Source: Hypholoma sublateritium FD-334 SS-4 | Lineage: Eukaryota > Basidiomycota > Agaricomycetes > Agaricales > Strophariaceae | Length of the DNA stretch: 64,000 bases | Direction of reading: 5' to 3' | Assembly: GCA_000827495.1 (NCBI GenBank) | Contig: KN817567.1 | Coordinates: 121,517 to 185,516 of the forward strand | Shown: piece after piece, positions 12,658 through 23,632 of the stretch | Layout: every line of letters starts with the position of its first letter | How positions within the stretch are numbered: position 1 is the stretch's first letter | Translations under genes and position numbers: made by a program | The notes under the pieces: generated by a model | Databases searched by the model: none | What the model saw: only the letters and a program-made list of their open reading frames with translations | What the model was told of the DNA's origin: nothing

Positions 12658-14645
12658 CTACTCAATCACCCTTTTGAATTTCAGATAAACGTGCTCTCCA
12701 ACCGGCCTAGCCTGTTGAAAGCGAGGGTCAGACTTCTTCAATGTGAGGGGAATCATATGGTACACACCTGGTGTATGTCATTCCGATCGTGTTCGGGTAG
12801 GTTCTTTGATGGTCGACCCGCAGAGTCAACCACGTCAAATTCATATGCAGCAAGTATTACCGCTACAATGAGTTTAATCTCGAGCTTAGCTATCTTCATG
12901 CCAGTGCACGGATGGCGTCCTAGAGAACCGTGTCAGTTGTGCACGCGAAACATGGCACCACGACTAAATTAAGCTCACCTACGCCCCATCCGAGGAACGC
13001 AAACGTCGACTTCTTATCCTCTTCGCGTCCGGGCAGGAAGCGCCCGGGGTCGAACTGATCCGCGTCGGTATAGATATCCGGATTTCTGTGCGCATCCGTG
13101 ACGTTGTACGCGATGAAATCACCCTGCTTGATTACCCCACCGGATACAGTTATGTCCTCGACGACGTTGCGGCGTAGCAGGGTCGAGGTGAAGATGACAC
13201 GCAACGTCTCGCGGATGACAAGATCCATGACGGGCATTTCATCTTCCCAGACGGAGGCGGGTACGGACGCCAGGCGCTTGTGTAGCGGCTCGCCTGACGT
13301 GGTGTTGGTGTGCTTCTCAATCATGCTGTCGACTTCTGCCTTGACTTTGAGGCGCCATTCTGGATTTGTCGCGAGGAAAAGAAGCGCCCAACAGGCTGCG
13401 TTGAGTGTTGCCGGGATCAGCATTTGTGCGTTGGACAAAATACGGGACAGTCCACTTACACTGAATTCCTGTATTAATGACGCCCGCGAAAATAACGCCG
13501 AGGATGAACTGCTTTGATTTAATATCTGATCTTTCGGCGAGGGATATAGCTTCGACTCACTTGTATTATGTCTGCGTTCGATTGTCCTTGCCCAATCATA
13601 ATGTCAATCGCATCAGTCGTTGGAACCTTAGCTTCCCTTCTGAGATCAACATAGTGGTTGAACTTCATGTAGAGCTCTCGGGTGGCCACCTTTTTTGCTT
13701 TCTTGGCGCGACCTGGGAACCATGGAAGAAGAAGCGCAGTCGGCGTTGCACTTTTTTCGAGTACCCAATAGAGCTCTTGGATTTTCTCTATCTCCTTNGT
13801 GTCTCTCGCAAGCTCGTCGCAGCTCGCCATGCGAACCGTCATTTGAAACACGAGCTTCAGACAGCGTCGACAGGTCAGACGGTCGATTTTGACTGTCATA
13901 TATTCGACCTACTTACATCATATATGCTCTTGAACGGGTCGATCTTGCCTTCTTTTCCCCAGAGCTCCATACGCCTGTTTATGTCCTCAAACAGAATTGG
14001 GATATCTGGTACATACCATTTCGATTGGAAAAATTGAGTTCTTGTCCTAAGTACTACATCGGCCACTTACTGTCCGTCAGCCGCTGCTTGTTTGTGAATA
14101 AGATAGCGATCTGCTTGTTGAACCAGGCACCCTCTTCCCCGCTGGACTCGACATTTATGTCCTTCAGAGATGGAGACTGCAGAAAGATATTCAGTATGAT
14201 TCTTTCAAAATGACAAGGATAGGTCGCCATACAGCGCCAAGCAAAATTTTGTATCCTTCCGTGAAGTGGAGGCTCTTCGAGTCGAAGAACGCCTGGCGGG
14301 CCTCTTCCCCGCGCAGTGCGACGACTTGGTGCTGCACATCACTGGTTGGCCAAATCGAAAACGTTTTAATAGGAGAGTACGCACATGGAGCACGTTAAAC
14401 TTGAAGTGCGGCGAGGCATTCTTCTGAAAGTTGTTCCAGAGGAAGTCGTAACGCCGGGTGAAGAACGTCCAGGCGGTGAGCACCGGGAAGCCGCCGAGCG
14501 TTCTTATCGAGCCTTTGTTATTGGGGACGACGGTAGAGTAGATGAAATATGCGAGGAAAGCAAGGACAGCGGAGGCACCGCAAGAGACGATCGCCCCAGA
14601 AGAGGGATAGTAGCTGTGTGAGAGTCCGTCAAGAAAAGAGGCCAT
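12658..14645 (-). CDS. Cytochrome P450, copy B (intact with shifted splice site)
   Basis: A nine-exon P450 of about 506 residues with the same structure as copy A. It has an N-terminal anchor, AGVINTG, ETLR and the haem loop FLGWGVGRHPCTG. The acceptor before exon 5 has changed: where A has TTTCAG before ATGACGG, B has TTTCAA. The nearest upstream AG, GAAG before CTCGTG, lies 12 nt earlier and is in frame, so the protein probably gains LVFQ before MTVRMASC. P450 C carries the same change. An undetermined base (N) lies at 13798 inside exon 5, in a codon that is ACC in C. The tail ends KFKRVIE. The complete F-box gene lies upstream on the same strand. Confidence 0.9.
13798..13798. other. Ambiguous base N
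   Basis: This is the only undetermined base I noticed. It falls in exon 5 of P450 B. The homologous position in P450 C makes the codon a Thr codon, so it is unlikely to hide a stop. Confidence 0.95.
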
Positions 14646-14675
14646 GAATCGTCAAGGAAGAGGTGCCATTCTCCG

Positions 14676-14687
14676 CTATTTATTTGC
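14676..14687 (-). promoter_or_regulatory. TATA-like element of P450 B
   Basis: The minus strand reads GCAAATAAATAG, 31-42 nt before the ATG and in the same place as the box of copy A. In copy C the aligned site reads GCAAATAATGG. Confidence 0.4.
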
Positions 14688-14689
14688 CC

Positions 14690-15308
14690 ATGGTCTGGTC
14701 TGTGTGAGAGGGAAGAGCTTCGAGTTGTGCTTTTTGCGTGCTCTAAAATTAAATGTGGGATAACATACGATATGCCCATATAAGTCCTTGCTGGCTAGTC
14801 GTGCTCACGGTCTAGAAAACATTCAAGTGCAAATGAACCCGACAGTACGAAAGCGTCCGGCAGATTCCAGGAACTATCCGCCCCTTGAAGCTGAGCAAAG
14901 TGAGCCCAGAGAGCGACAGGCTGAAAGTCTCGTTGACGTCATAGCGCCGAGGGAGTATTCATACCTTGTAAAGGTTCAAGCAAAACAACGTTTCCACACG
15001 ATACGGGCCCCGACCGGAATAATGTGTCCTCTGACAAATCTCTATAACGAAAATGTGCCTTGCGGCCCAGAAAAATGCTCGGAATAATTTTGTACTTGCA
15101 GTACGGGCCACTACAACGAATTTATACGCCGCTCATCTCTTCACGTTTTCCATCTATCGTCCACGACCTCTGCGGACACCACGAACTTCATAACTCTGCC
15201 CGCTTCTGCATTTTCTTTGCTCGTGACTGAGGTCGGATCCTTCAGCTCCCAGCTTCCCTGGCGAAGGAAGAATGGTTCATCAACCAATTCCCCGGTACAT
15301 CGTTCAAG
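14690..15308. other. P450 B upstream region, duplicated at P450 C
   Basis: This is non-coding. It is matched in inverse orientation by 32870-33450. Matching parts include the stretch around 14880-14950 (versus 33220-33290) and the CTCTGACAAATCTCTATAACG-like block at 15029 (versus about 33120). It is the proximal promoter plus the 3' flank of the F-box gene. Confidence 0.6.
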
Positions 15309-17054
15309 TTAAGAGTCGCAGCGCACCGTGTATTGCACGCGCCCGACGCTAATCGTCCGCAGTTTGCTCCCCGCGCTACAGCACATCATGCGCCGCGCGT
15401 CAGCTAGCGTAAATCGCGTGTTCGCTTCCGCATCGGGGCCGCCTCCGCCGGCTTGTGGCAGCCAGCGTACCTTCAACGAAAGCGTCGTCAGCCGCTCCGC
15501 GGGCGCGATGGCTGCAATCAGCGAGTCCTGCACGCGCTATCAGCTCCAAATCTAGCGAGATATATATACTGCGCACGCACCACATCCGCGCACGCAACCG
15601 CGCAACGGAGCACCGCGAGCTGCGTGAAGAGCGCGCATGCACAACGTACGTCCGAAAGCGCTAGTGGTGCATCGCCAAGCTCGAGCGCGGTAAGCGTCGC
15701 GCCATGCAGCGCGCCCAGGTCGAGCAAGAAGCGCCGCGGGACGCCAGGACCGGCGCCCCCGTCTGCGAGAAACGCGCGCGGGCCGCGGTCCATATCGACG
15801 CCCATACTGCTCCCGGTGCTTGGTCCTGAGCGCCGACCGGGCAGCGGTGCATTTGGGGACGTGGTATACGCAAACGAATACGCGAACGCGTGCAGACGAA
15901 AGGTCTCGAGCCCCGAATATGGTACGAGCTCCACGCAGATCCACGTCCAGAGACGCTGTACGCCAAGCGTGTCCAAAGAGCTCGTTCGCACCGTCAGGTG
16001 GCGAAGGCATGGTGGTGGTGAAACTACACCACCCGCATTAACAACTGACGCCGTGTCGAGCGCCTGGCGGGGGCCTTGGCGCGCGGAGGTGCTGCCAAGA
16101 TACTCGGCGTCGAGCGTATGAAGGTTCGGGAGGCACGCGAGAATCGCGGGGAGCGTGGCAGCATGCACGCCCTTGAGGCGAAGGGATTGTAGGAGTGGGA
16201 ACTGAGCAAACACTGCAGCGCGGAGGATGAAACGCACACCGGCGCAGCGCTGTCTACGTTGGTCACATGCACCCACAACAAAGATAAAGGGAATGGAATG
16301 GAGGCGGACACGCACGTTCGGACGGAGGGTAGGCGAACCCGCTGACGCCGAGCTCGAGGTGCGTGAGCGTCGTCCCGAGCGGTAAGGGCTGGCTATGCAA
16401 TGCGCGCGGTGGACCCTCCATGCACCATAATACAACGCGCCTAACTCCTTCGAGTGCGATGATTTGCGCCCACGCGTCGGCGCTCAGGTCGTTGTGCGTG
16501 CGAATTGTGAGCGCGCGCAGGGGTAGCATGCGCACGACGCTCAGCAGCGCGGGGAGAGTGTCGGGTGCGCATGCGCTTTCTTCAATCCATGTAAGCGAAT
16601 GCAGATTGGCACAGAGCGCGAGTGCGGCGAATGTGCGCTCGATTATGTCGGGGTAATGGGTGAGCATGCCGTCATGTATTGCGTCTGATTCAGATTAACA
16701 AAAATCCTCAATTTGAGCGTCTTGCTGACCTACCTGTCTCGGTAACATGGCGCACGTATCGTGCAAGCTTAGGCCTGGCGAGAAGGGTAAATGACGGATG
16801 GTATCGAAAGGTCTAGGCTAATCAGCAGTCACGACATCTTTCGAAAGGAGCCCAGGACTGACCTTGGATATAATCCTCGAATCTAGCGTGCGATACAGAA
16901 AAGGCGTCGCCAAACGACAGAACAGCTTATTCACGAGCGTGCAAGCATGCCAATCGCCCAGGCCGTCAAGATGTGCGAAGATAGTGGGGAGGACGTCAAC
17001 GGGGAGTTCCTGGAACGGCGCGCCGTACGCATGTCGCGCGTTCAGGGCAGGCAT
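15309..17054 (-). CDS. F-box/LRR-like protein (intact copy)
   Basis: An F-box motif lies at the N-terminus (QELPVDVLPTIFAHLDG, about residues 15-31), followed by HACTLVNKLFCRLATPFLY, the usual fungal F-box sequence. Leucine-rich stretches follow, such as LPLRALTIRT, FPLLQSLRLKG and LPNLHTLDA. F-box proteins recruit substrates to SCF ubiquitin ligases through Skp1; the LRR-like part should bind the substrate. Exons are 17054-16863, 16767-16734, 16684 to about 16350 (donor uncertain), about 16200-15597, and a last exon ending at the TAA at 15311-15309. The last intron has donor GTGCGTGCG and acceptor GCGTGCAG. This last intron and exon are the parts retained next to P450 A, C and D. The ATG at 17054 is chosen as the first in frame. 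Length is about 480 residues. Confidence 0.8.
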
Positions 17055-18030
17055 GAGCACTGCAGTGGGGAGATCAAGACGCGGTGGGCGTGCACAGTGA
17101 TTGTGACGTCTACGGTTTTATATCCGCTGCCTACTGGGCGCGGGACCAAGCCCATTCTGGGCCACACTGAGTGCGTAGGCGAAAACGTTGCCCGAACACA
17201 CCGAGCATCTCTGATCCGGTGTGCGGCCTATATGAAATCGACTGTGGGTTATCGCTAGAATTGGGCACATCTAATTTGGTTGGTACGTTATATGTTTGCC
17301 AAATACCCAGCGATTGCGCCCAAGTGAGAGGTTTGACAGGTAAGTGCTCCACCGAAAGGGGCTGTGAACCTCTCACTGATTGATGATCTCCCAAAGGAAG
17401 AACCCATGTCATGGGCCTCTCGGGCAGTGGAATACCAGGAGCTTTGCTTCAACTTCGCAGCCGCATGCATGGGAGTCTAAAGAAAAAGACCGGGATCGCC
17501 GCCTTTAGGAGCGCGCTCCTTCTGATTAAAGCAGGATCGTTCAAGCGTGTTTTGTATACATGCCGTAGAGATTGATCATAAGAATGATTGGAATTCATAT
17601 ATTCATATAACGCGCTCCCGAGGGCCGAAATGTCCGGCGCACGAAATTGTCAGCGAGTACAGCGGCAAGTAGCGCACAGTACGAGAGATGCAAAGGAGGG
17701 AAATTCGCTGCAATACAGAATCACCGCGTTGAGTGCGTCGACATTGTCAAAATAGACTTCAGTCACGACGTCAAGAAGATGAGAAAACGTTCATAGTGCT
17801 TTTACAAACTTTGTAATGTCGGGCTTTGCCCGTGTGTGCGACCACGTTTCCAGCGCAGGACCGCGAGCTGGATGGAATGATGAAGGACGTCGCGTGTATG
17901 CCCTGTAGGCAATGGATCTTTTATACAACTGATAGCGGGGATCTACAAAAATGATGTGGATATAGTACTTAGCGTGATGATTTGCCTCAGCGAATCCATG
18001 TGGTACGAAACGGGGAACATAAGACTGCGG
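17055..18030. other. Intergenic region, nothing recognised
   Basis: About 1 kb between the F-box promoter and the 3' end of LSM4. Short open frames have no domain or splice support. Confidence 0.5.
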
Positions 18031-18719
18031 CTATGCTCCTCGCCCACGACCCCTCCCTCCTCGCATAGGTCCTCCTCGTGTTCCGCGTGCTAGAGAATGG
18101 GCGCTTAGCGGGGATGAAGTAGTCAGAAAGCAGATTCAAAGCTTTACCTCTAGGACCTCCGCGCCCTGAGAAGTGAGATTCGAGTCAGTAATATATAAAG
18201 AATAAACGAAGGGTCTAGCGTACCTCCGATATGTCCTCCGCGTGAGTTTCGTCCAACATCGCGTGCCCTGTTCTGTTCCTCCTTCACTGTGTCTAGCAGG
18301 ACATCTGGTACTCTCAGGTACTTGATCTGGGAGGGCAATCAAAACGAACATGTTAGTGTTCACGATTCGGCTACCGCGAACGGTAGATATAACTGCAGAG
18401 CGTGACGAGACGAAACGCACGGTGCTTCCTCGAATGTAACATTCCTTCAACTTCCAGAAGCGGTCTCCGTCTGGGTTCGTCTGGTACACCTCCCGCAGTG
18501 TTATGTTCATGAAGTTGTCGCAGTTGACCAGGTGGCCGTTCAGCGTTTCGCCGTTCTTGAGCTCGACAAGCTGCAGACAAAAGTCAGCTAGACTACCCGC
18601 TTTTTGACGTCTCAGACACGGACCATGGGCTTGTTCTGCGCTGCTGTGAGAAGTGATAGAGGAAGCTACGAAATTGCTGTTAGCGTGGCATTGGATGCCA
18701 AAAGCAGCATTCTTACCAT
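18031..18719 (-). CDS. LSM4: U6 snRNA-associated Sm-like protein LSm4
   Basis: A subunit of the LSm2-8 ring (U6 snRNP, nuclear splicing) and the LSm1-7 ring (cytoplasmic mRNA decapping). Six exons: 18719-18717, 18665-18624, 18570-18421, 18326-18224, 18165-18148 and 18089-18031. They encode 124 residues in one frame. Exon 1 contributes only the ATG. The product reads [15 protein letters not shown], then the Sm fold with [42 protein letters not shown] and IKYLRVPD. An RGG-rich tail ends GGRGRGRGA. Size and layout match fungal LSm4. It is single-copy and lies in the centre of the inverted P450 array. Confidence 0.95.
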
Positions 18720-21700
18720 CGTTGATAGTGGTTTGTGGCAAAGAGCGGACGCGTTTCTCCTCAGGAAACGTGACTGGTGGCAGTGCTGCCCGTATTGCCC
18801 GGAAACCGGAGGCCGGAGTCTGCGAACGGCGTTTTCAAAACGCGGGACCACAACGGGACCATCTGCTACACCGGGGGGTACGGATCTGCCTCGCCTTCCG
18901 TTCACGACCAAGAGCTACCAAGGCGATATGATATATTGAGCAACACAGGTACATAATCTTTCAACCCCTGAGTGGTCGGTTTAGTACAGTAACTTGCACT
19001 TGTCCGAATTTCCTTGAAATTCCACCAAAATTCCACACAGCAAATTGACAACAAACGAACCATAACCACAACAAAGGTGAAAAGAAAAGCTATCTGAATT
19101 ACTGTAGGTAGGATTAATACGAGTTACTAGTAAGTACGATATATGTTACACATTAAGCTTATGAAAGAAAAGTGTTCACGAAATTGAAGCCCCTAGTGGC
19201 CCGCCAGTTGGGAATTAAGCGCCCGGCCGCCGTTAATCGGCCGTGGTTCTCTGTTGGCTGATGAATCATGATCGCCCCTGTCCTTAATTCACTACGCACG
19301 ACCCGGCCTATTGTGACACGCCAGGACACGCCGGCAGGCTCTAGTAAGGGATGCTACGGACAATACACACGTCAGAGCGTCAGCACCTCCGGTGCACGAG
19401 GCCAAAAAACACGTACCGTTCAATGTGCTCCTCGTCGATACCCTGGTACTGAGTGCCCAGCCGGCTCTTGAGTGTATATGTGGGGAAAATCTGGGTGTCA
19501 GTCAGTGCAATGCGCGGCAGGAAAGGGGCTGTACACGCACGGCAGAGGTGGTGTGCCCGATGACCGTCCACGCGTCGTCAGCGCCCGTGATGTTCCCAAA
19601 TATCGTCCGGAGGCGTTCCAGTCCGCGGTTCGTCAGGCGCACATTCTCGCCGAGCTCCAGTGCGTGTCAGTATGTTCGCCGTGCGAAGACCGTACCCCAC
19701 ATACCTTGTATCTATGGGCCATGCAATTATTCAAGACTGTGTCGAGGACGAGGTATGGGTATGTGGATACACGGCCGAGGGGGAAAGACTGTAGGCACCG
19801 AGAGGAAGGAAAATTGGGCAAAAGTCCAATAGGCCTGGGTATATATCCTCTGTGGCCGTTACGAACCTGTCAAAAAACGGCAAGGCGATAAACGCGTAGA
19901 AGTGGGTAAAGCAAAGCGCCGCAGCCGACATCACTCTGCCGACATTCATACAATCCCTGAGGCCTGACGCCTTAGTAACCCCCCGGTGCAGCGCAGCGGC
20001 CAATATATTAGACAGCGGCGGCTCGGATGAAACGCTGTGGCACAAATTTTCTATGATGCAATTCCCTGATCGGTCCCTGGTTATTGCCCATTTATGATTT
20101 GACGCAAAGCAACGCGCCAGAATAGTAGTCAAAATATTGGATTCATGTCAAATTTATGTAATATTTCTCTCGTCAGACCGTGATTTGCTGACTCGCCTTC
20201 AAAAGCTTTAACTGGGATTCAAAGGTTCCATGAAAGGTCCTTTGAAGCATGAAGGTCACATTTCGGTTTGTTTGGTATCAAAGAAATTTAATCTCTCTTT
20301 GAGCTAGCTTGCCGCAGTGTTTGACTTCTGATATGCCTGCCACTTCGACATGCTTCCAACCTATGATGATTTTATTTTCCATTCATAAGCCTCAACTACC
20401 CCGTCCCATTTAAGCAATTACTCGGCGAAAGCCCCTGCTCAATGGCACCGCGGATGCAATGCAACTCTAACTAATACATACGCGTAGTCGGATATGGCGC
20501 GTCGGCGCTCAACGAGACCAGCTGGAGCCACACGATCGTATATAGCTGGCCCGAGATCCTAGGAATCATATAGTCAAGAAACGCAGTACCGATCCTGTCG
20601 GCGTGGGGGGACCAGGTGGGTATTCAACAGTCAACTGCGCGGCGCGTGTGGTACATATGTACTTCGGGATCCGTATCTTCCACCGTGGCCGCGCCGCCAT
20701 GCGTGCTATTAATATCTTAATATGAATAAAATTTGGTATCCAGAACTCAATGGCTTGACCTCGCAGAGTCGCACGCGTCAGAGGCTGTATGTAGGATTGT
20801 TGCACTGGCAGGAGGGCAGATGCCTTCGGCACAAATATTTGAGTCCAACGAAAACGGTTTGAAGCTTGCACGTGTGCCAGTTCCCGATTAATGCACGGAT
20901 TATTCACCCATTTCTTACCCAAGATGCAGCCGGCGGAATTTCGCATTGGGGGATAGCCACCGTGCAGTTGTTGACTAAAACTTGGCGGAGCTAGCGCTGG
21001 ATGGCGCTACCGGGTGTCCTTCGAGTTCGCGGCGAGCTCTCATGCGCTACATATTGAGATATTTTCGACATATTCAGTTGGAGCTACCGCGATGCTGGGC
21101 ACGGAATACCAGTACGCTCGGCCATGGGGTGCGGCAGGATGTGGCCGGGACACTGCGTGGCCTCCGAGTCCTAGACCAAATATTACAGCTTGATTACAGC
21201 ATATCCTGCAAGACACCTTGTGGTTTGTAGTATGTGTCGCCGTTGCATCGTTGCACTCGATCCACGACGCTCTATTTTCTGGGCCCCATTGCCGGCTGGC
21301 CTACACCGAGCTATTATTCCCAAGCTCGTATCGACGGTGTAGATATCCAGAACATAATATTGTCACCTTCATCTCGGCTGGCGTCGCGGTTGATATCATA
21401 GGATCTAGAACATACTTGGCGTACCACGAAATCCATATTCGACATTAATTGACCGAGTTCTTCTATTACGGATATGTATTTTCTGTAGCACTCATGTCCT
21501 CATATAGTTCTTGAAACCCACCGGCAGCCCACCGGCAGTCCTCCGGAGTTCCAGAACTCCAAGGATATCTACTCCCTGACCGCCACAAGCCGGCGCCACT
21601 CCTCTCAAATTCCACTATACAGCCACCAGTAGGCCTTGTTGTATCGAAGTAATCCCGTCGTGTATTTATTAGATTAAGCGTCATGGAAAACTCTTCGAAT

Positions 21701-23632
21701 GCGGATTTATCTTCGCATGTTCCACGCCAATTTCAACAGATTATTGGATGGCCCAAGGCAGCGGAGCGCACACCTCGACCACGCCTCGCTGCACGGCTAA
21801 AGGGACGTAAAATTCTTATTTTTAACAATATCTATCGTACAAACAAATTTCAGGCGCTCCCCCGCAAGACATTTCCCCCACAAGTTTGTATAAGGGAACG
21901 TGCGAGGCACACGCCTTCCTTTTGCGCGAGGTGGCAGGAAGGGGTACTCAATTCAGAAAAGCAGAGCTCAACACCTAGCCGGCGTGTCTAAATAAGCGCA
22001 TGTAACTCCTTCAAGGTCTACGCACGGAAGCATATTGTCCCCGACATATGACTCCCTCTGGTTGCCGTGACAGCTCGGGAGGGGCGGCAGCGAGGGTCTC
22101 GCTAGGCCAGGCTAGGCCTCGAATGTGCACGGCAGCGGTCAGGGTTGGTGCCAGTGTTGCTAATGACTGCAGAAAAATGTCAATTTTCGTCGGGGGATAC
22201 AGCGTACGGGATTAAGTTCTGCAACTCTCACTCTGTATCTAAGGCGCCTCAAGGCGCTCATTTGGCGGTAATGTGGGAGCCAAGGGAATAAATATACCTA
22301 TTACGTTTCAGAGCAACTCGCCACTCGGGAGTCGGCCAACTGGCATTTTATGTATGTAGATCCTACATTTGCTTGACATTTGCGACTGACCTATCATTGA
22401 AATACATCTGCAATTGAACGCATCATGGTAGCGCTGCCTTCGGAAGCGATAAAGCAACAATGCAGGCATCTACATGTGTGTACGGATATACCTACGTACG
22501 TAGGATCTACTGGGTAGTTCTAGTGATCCGGTCACAGTGGGTCGGGGACCGCTCAAAAATCCGTGACGGATCAACTCCCCTCGGCTACGTTCTGCTACTC
22601 CCATAACTCCCGATATCCCATTGGTCGCTAGGTTACAACTTCCCTTATAAATAGCACAATATGCCACTGCACGAGGCCCGCGTCCCAAACATAGTTGCCT
22701 GCGCTGCAGGCGCCACCTGAGTAGGTCCGTTTCGAGGAGCTTGGCACATCCACTCCCGACAGAACCGGCACTAAAATTGGCGAGTATGCAGAGGATACGA
22801 ATCTTTTATTCACTTATGCGGAATGCTGCGTACGTAGATAATACCAAACATCCGCTGAGTCGGTCGCGTGCTAGCAGGCGCACGTAAGGGGTACGGGAAA
22901 TAGAGACCTTTAAAATGGGAAATATATCTACTGCTGTAAATCGCAAGCTAGAAAAAAATAAGGAAAGAGAACACCCCATGGTCCGCGGCGGGGCGAATAA
23001 AGAGACGAGAATCAGAGTCGGAGATCCTGCAAAATGTGGCGACCTCGAGATGCGAAAGGGCGAACGGAATGATCCAAAAATGTGCGCCTAATAGAGTTAC
23101 ACACGCGCATATTGCGCCGGGGGTGCTTCAAGGTGAGAAGGGGGTGTCGGCGGGGCTGCAGGAGTATAAGGGCCACCGGACGCAACGAATGGAGGCGCGT
23201 CGCCGGCGGAGAGATCATGTCAACCTCCACGAATCGGACCATCGTCGTCGTGTGGTTATAAGTCCATTTCGAAGATGTGCTATCAGAGCGCCGGCCTACC
23301 GCTGGCTGCAGACGCGGTGCCAGCGGCACCACTCGGGCGCCCGTCGACAAGGGCGGGATATAGTCTGGGATACATAGCGGGGTATGTAGAACATGAATAT
23401 CGGCGAGCAGCGGCCGAATACAAGGAGGCTGCGTTTAGTTTGCGCGAAAGTAGGGTAGAGGTGTATGGGTTGAAGTGAGATGAGATGGTACACGGGCGGC
23501 GCCCTCGTTCGCTTTTAGTGGTGTAGACAGACAGGGGTGAATGGGGCGGGGTGCGCTGGTCTAGGGGATACAGGCAAGAGACAATGAGTGTGGTCGTTAC
23601 AGGGCGTGAGTCGGAGAGAGGCGAGGCGGGGA
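18720..23632. other. Gene-poor 4.9-kb stretch
   Basis: Composition is more balanced than in the GC-rich flanks. The only coding-like signal is a short series of splice-compatible exons at 19380-20000 on the minus strand (listed separately). Elsewhere I see only short frames without domains (for example 20566-20946 minus and 21683-21991 plus). I found no clear LTR pair or transposase. Confidence 0.5.
19380..20000 (-). other. Possible unrecognised spliced gene or gene remnant
   Basis: Three minus-strand blocks can be joined with plausible introns. The first gives FYAFIALPFFDR; a GTTCGT...TACAG intron follows. The next encodes SFPLGRVSTYPYLVLDTVL and continues to MAHRYK; a GTATGTGG...CTGGAG intron follows. 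The third has LGENVRLTNRGLERLRTIFG and a tail to WTVIG. A last block near 19400-19500 encodes SRLGTQYQGIDEEHIER before a stop at 19380. I do not recognise the family. The start and the first and last splice sites are unclear, so it may be a remnant or a chance assembly. Confidence 0.25.

Noticed and set aside
18940..23000. Search for LTR retrotransposon or DNA transposon in the gene-poor stretch
   Set aside because: No reverse transcriptase, integrase or transposase signature and no convincing terminal repeat pair could be seen by eye.
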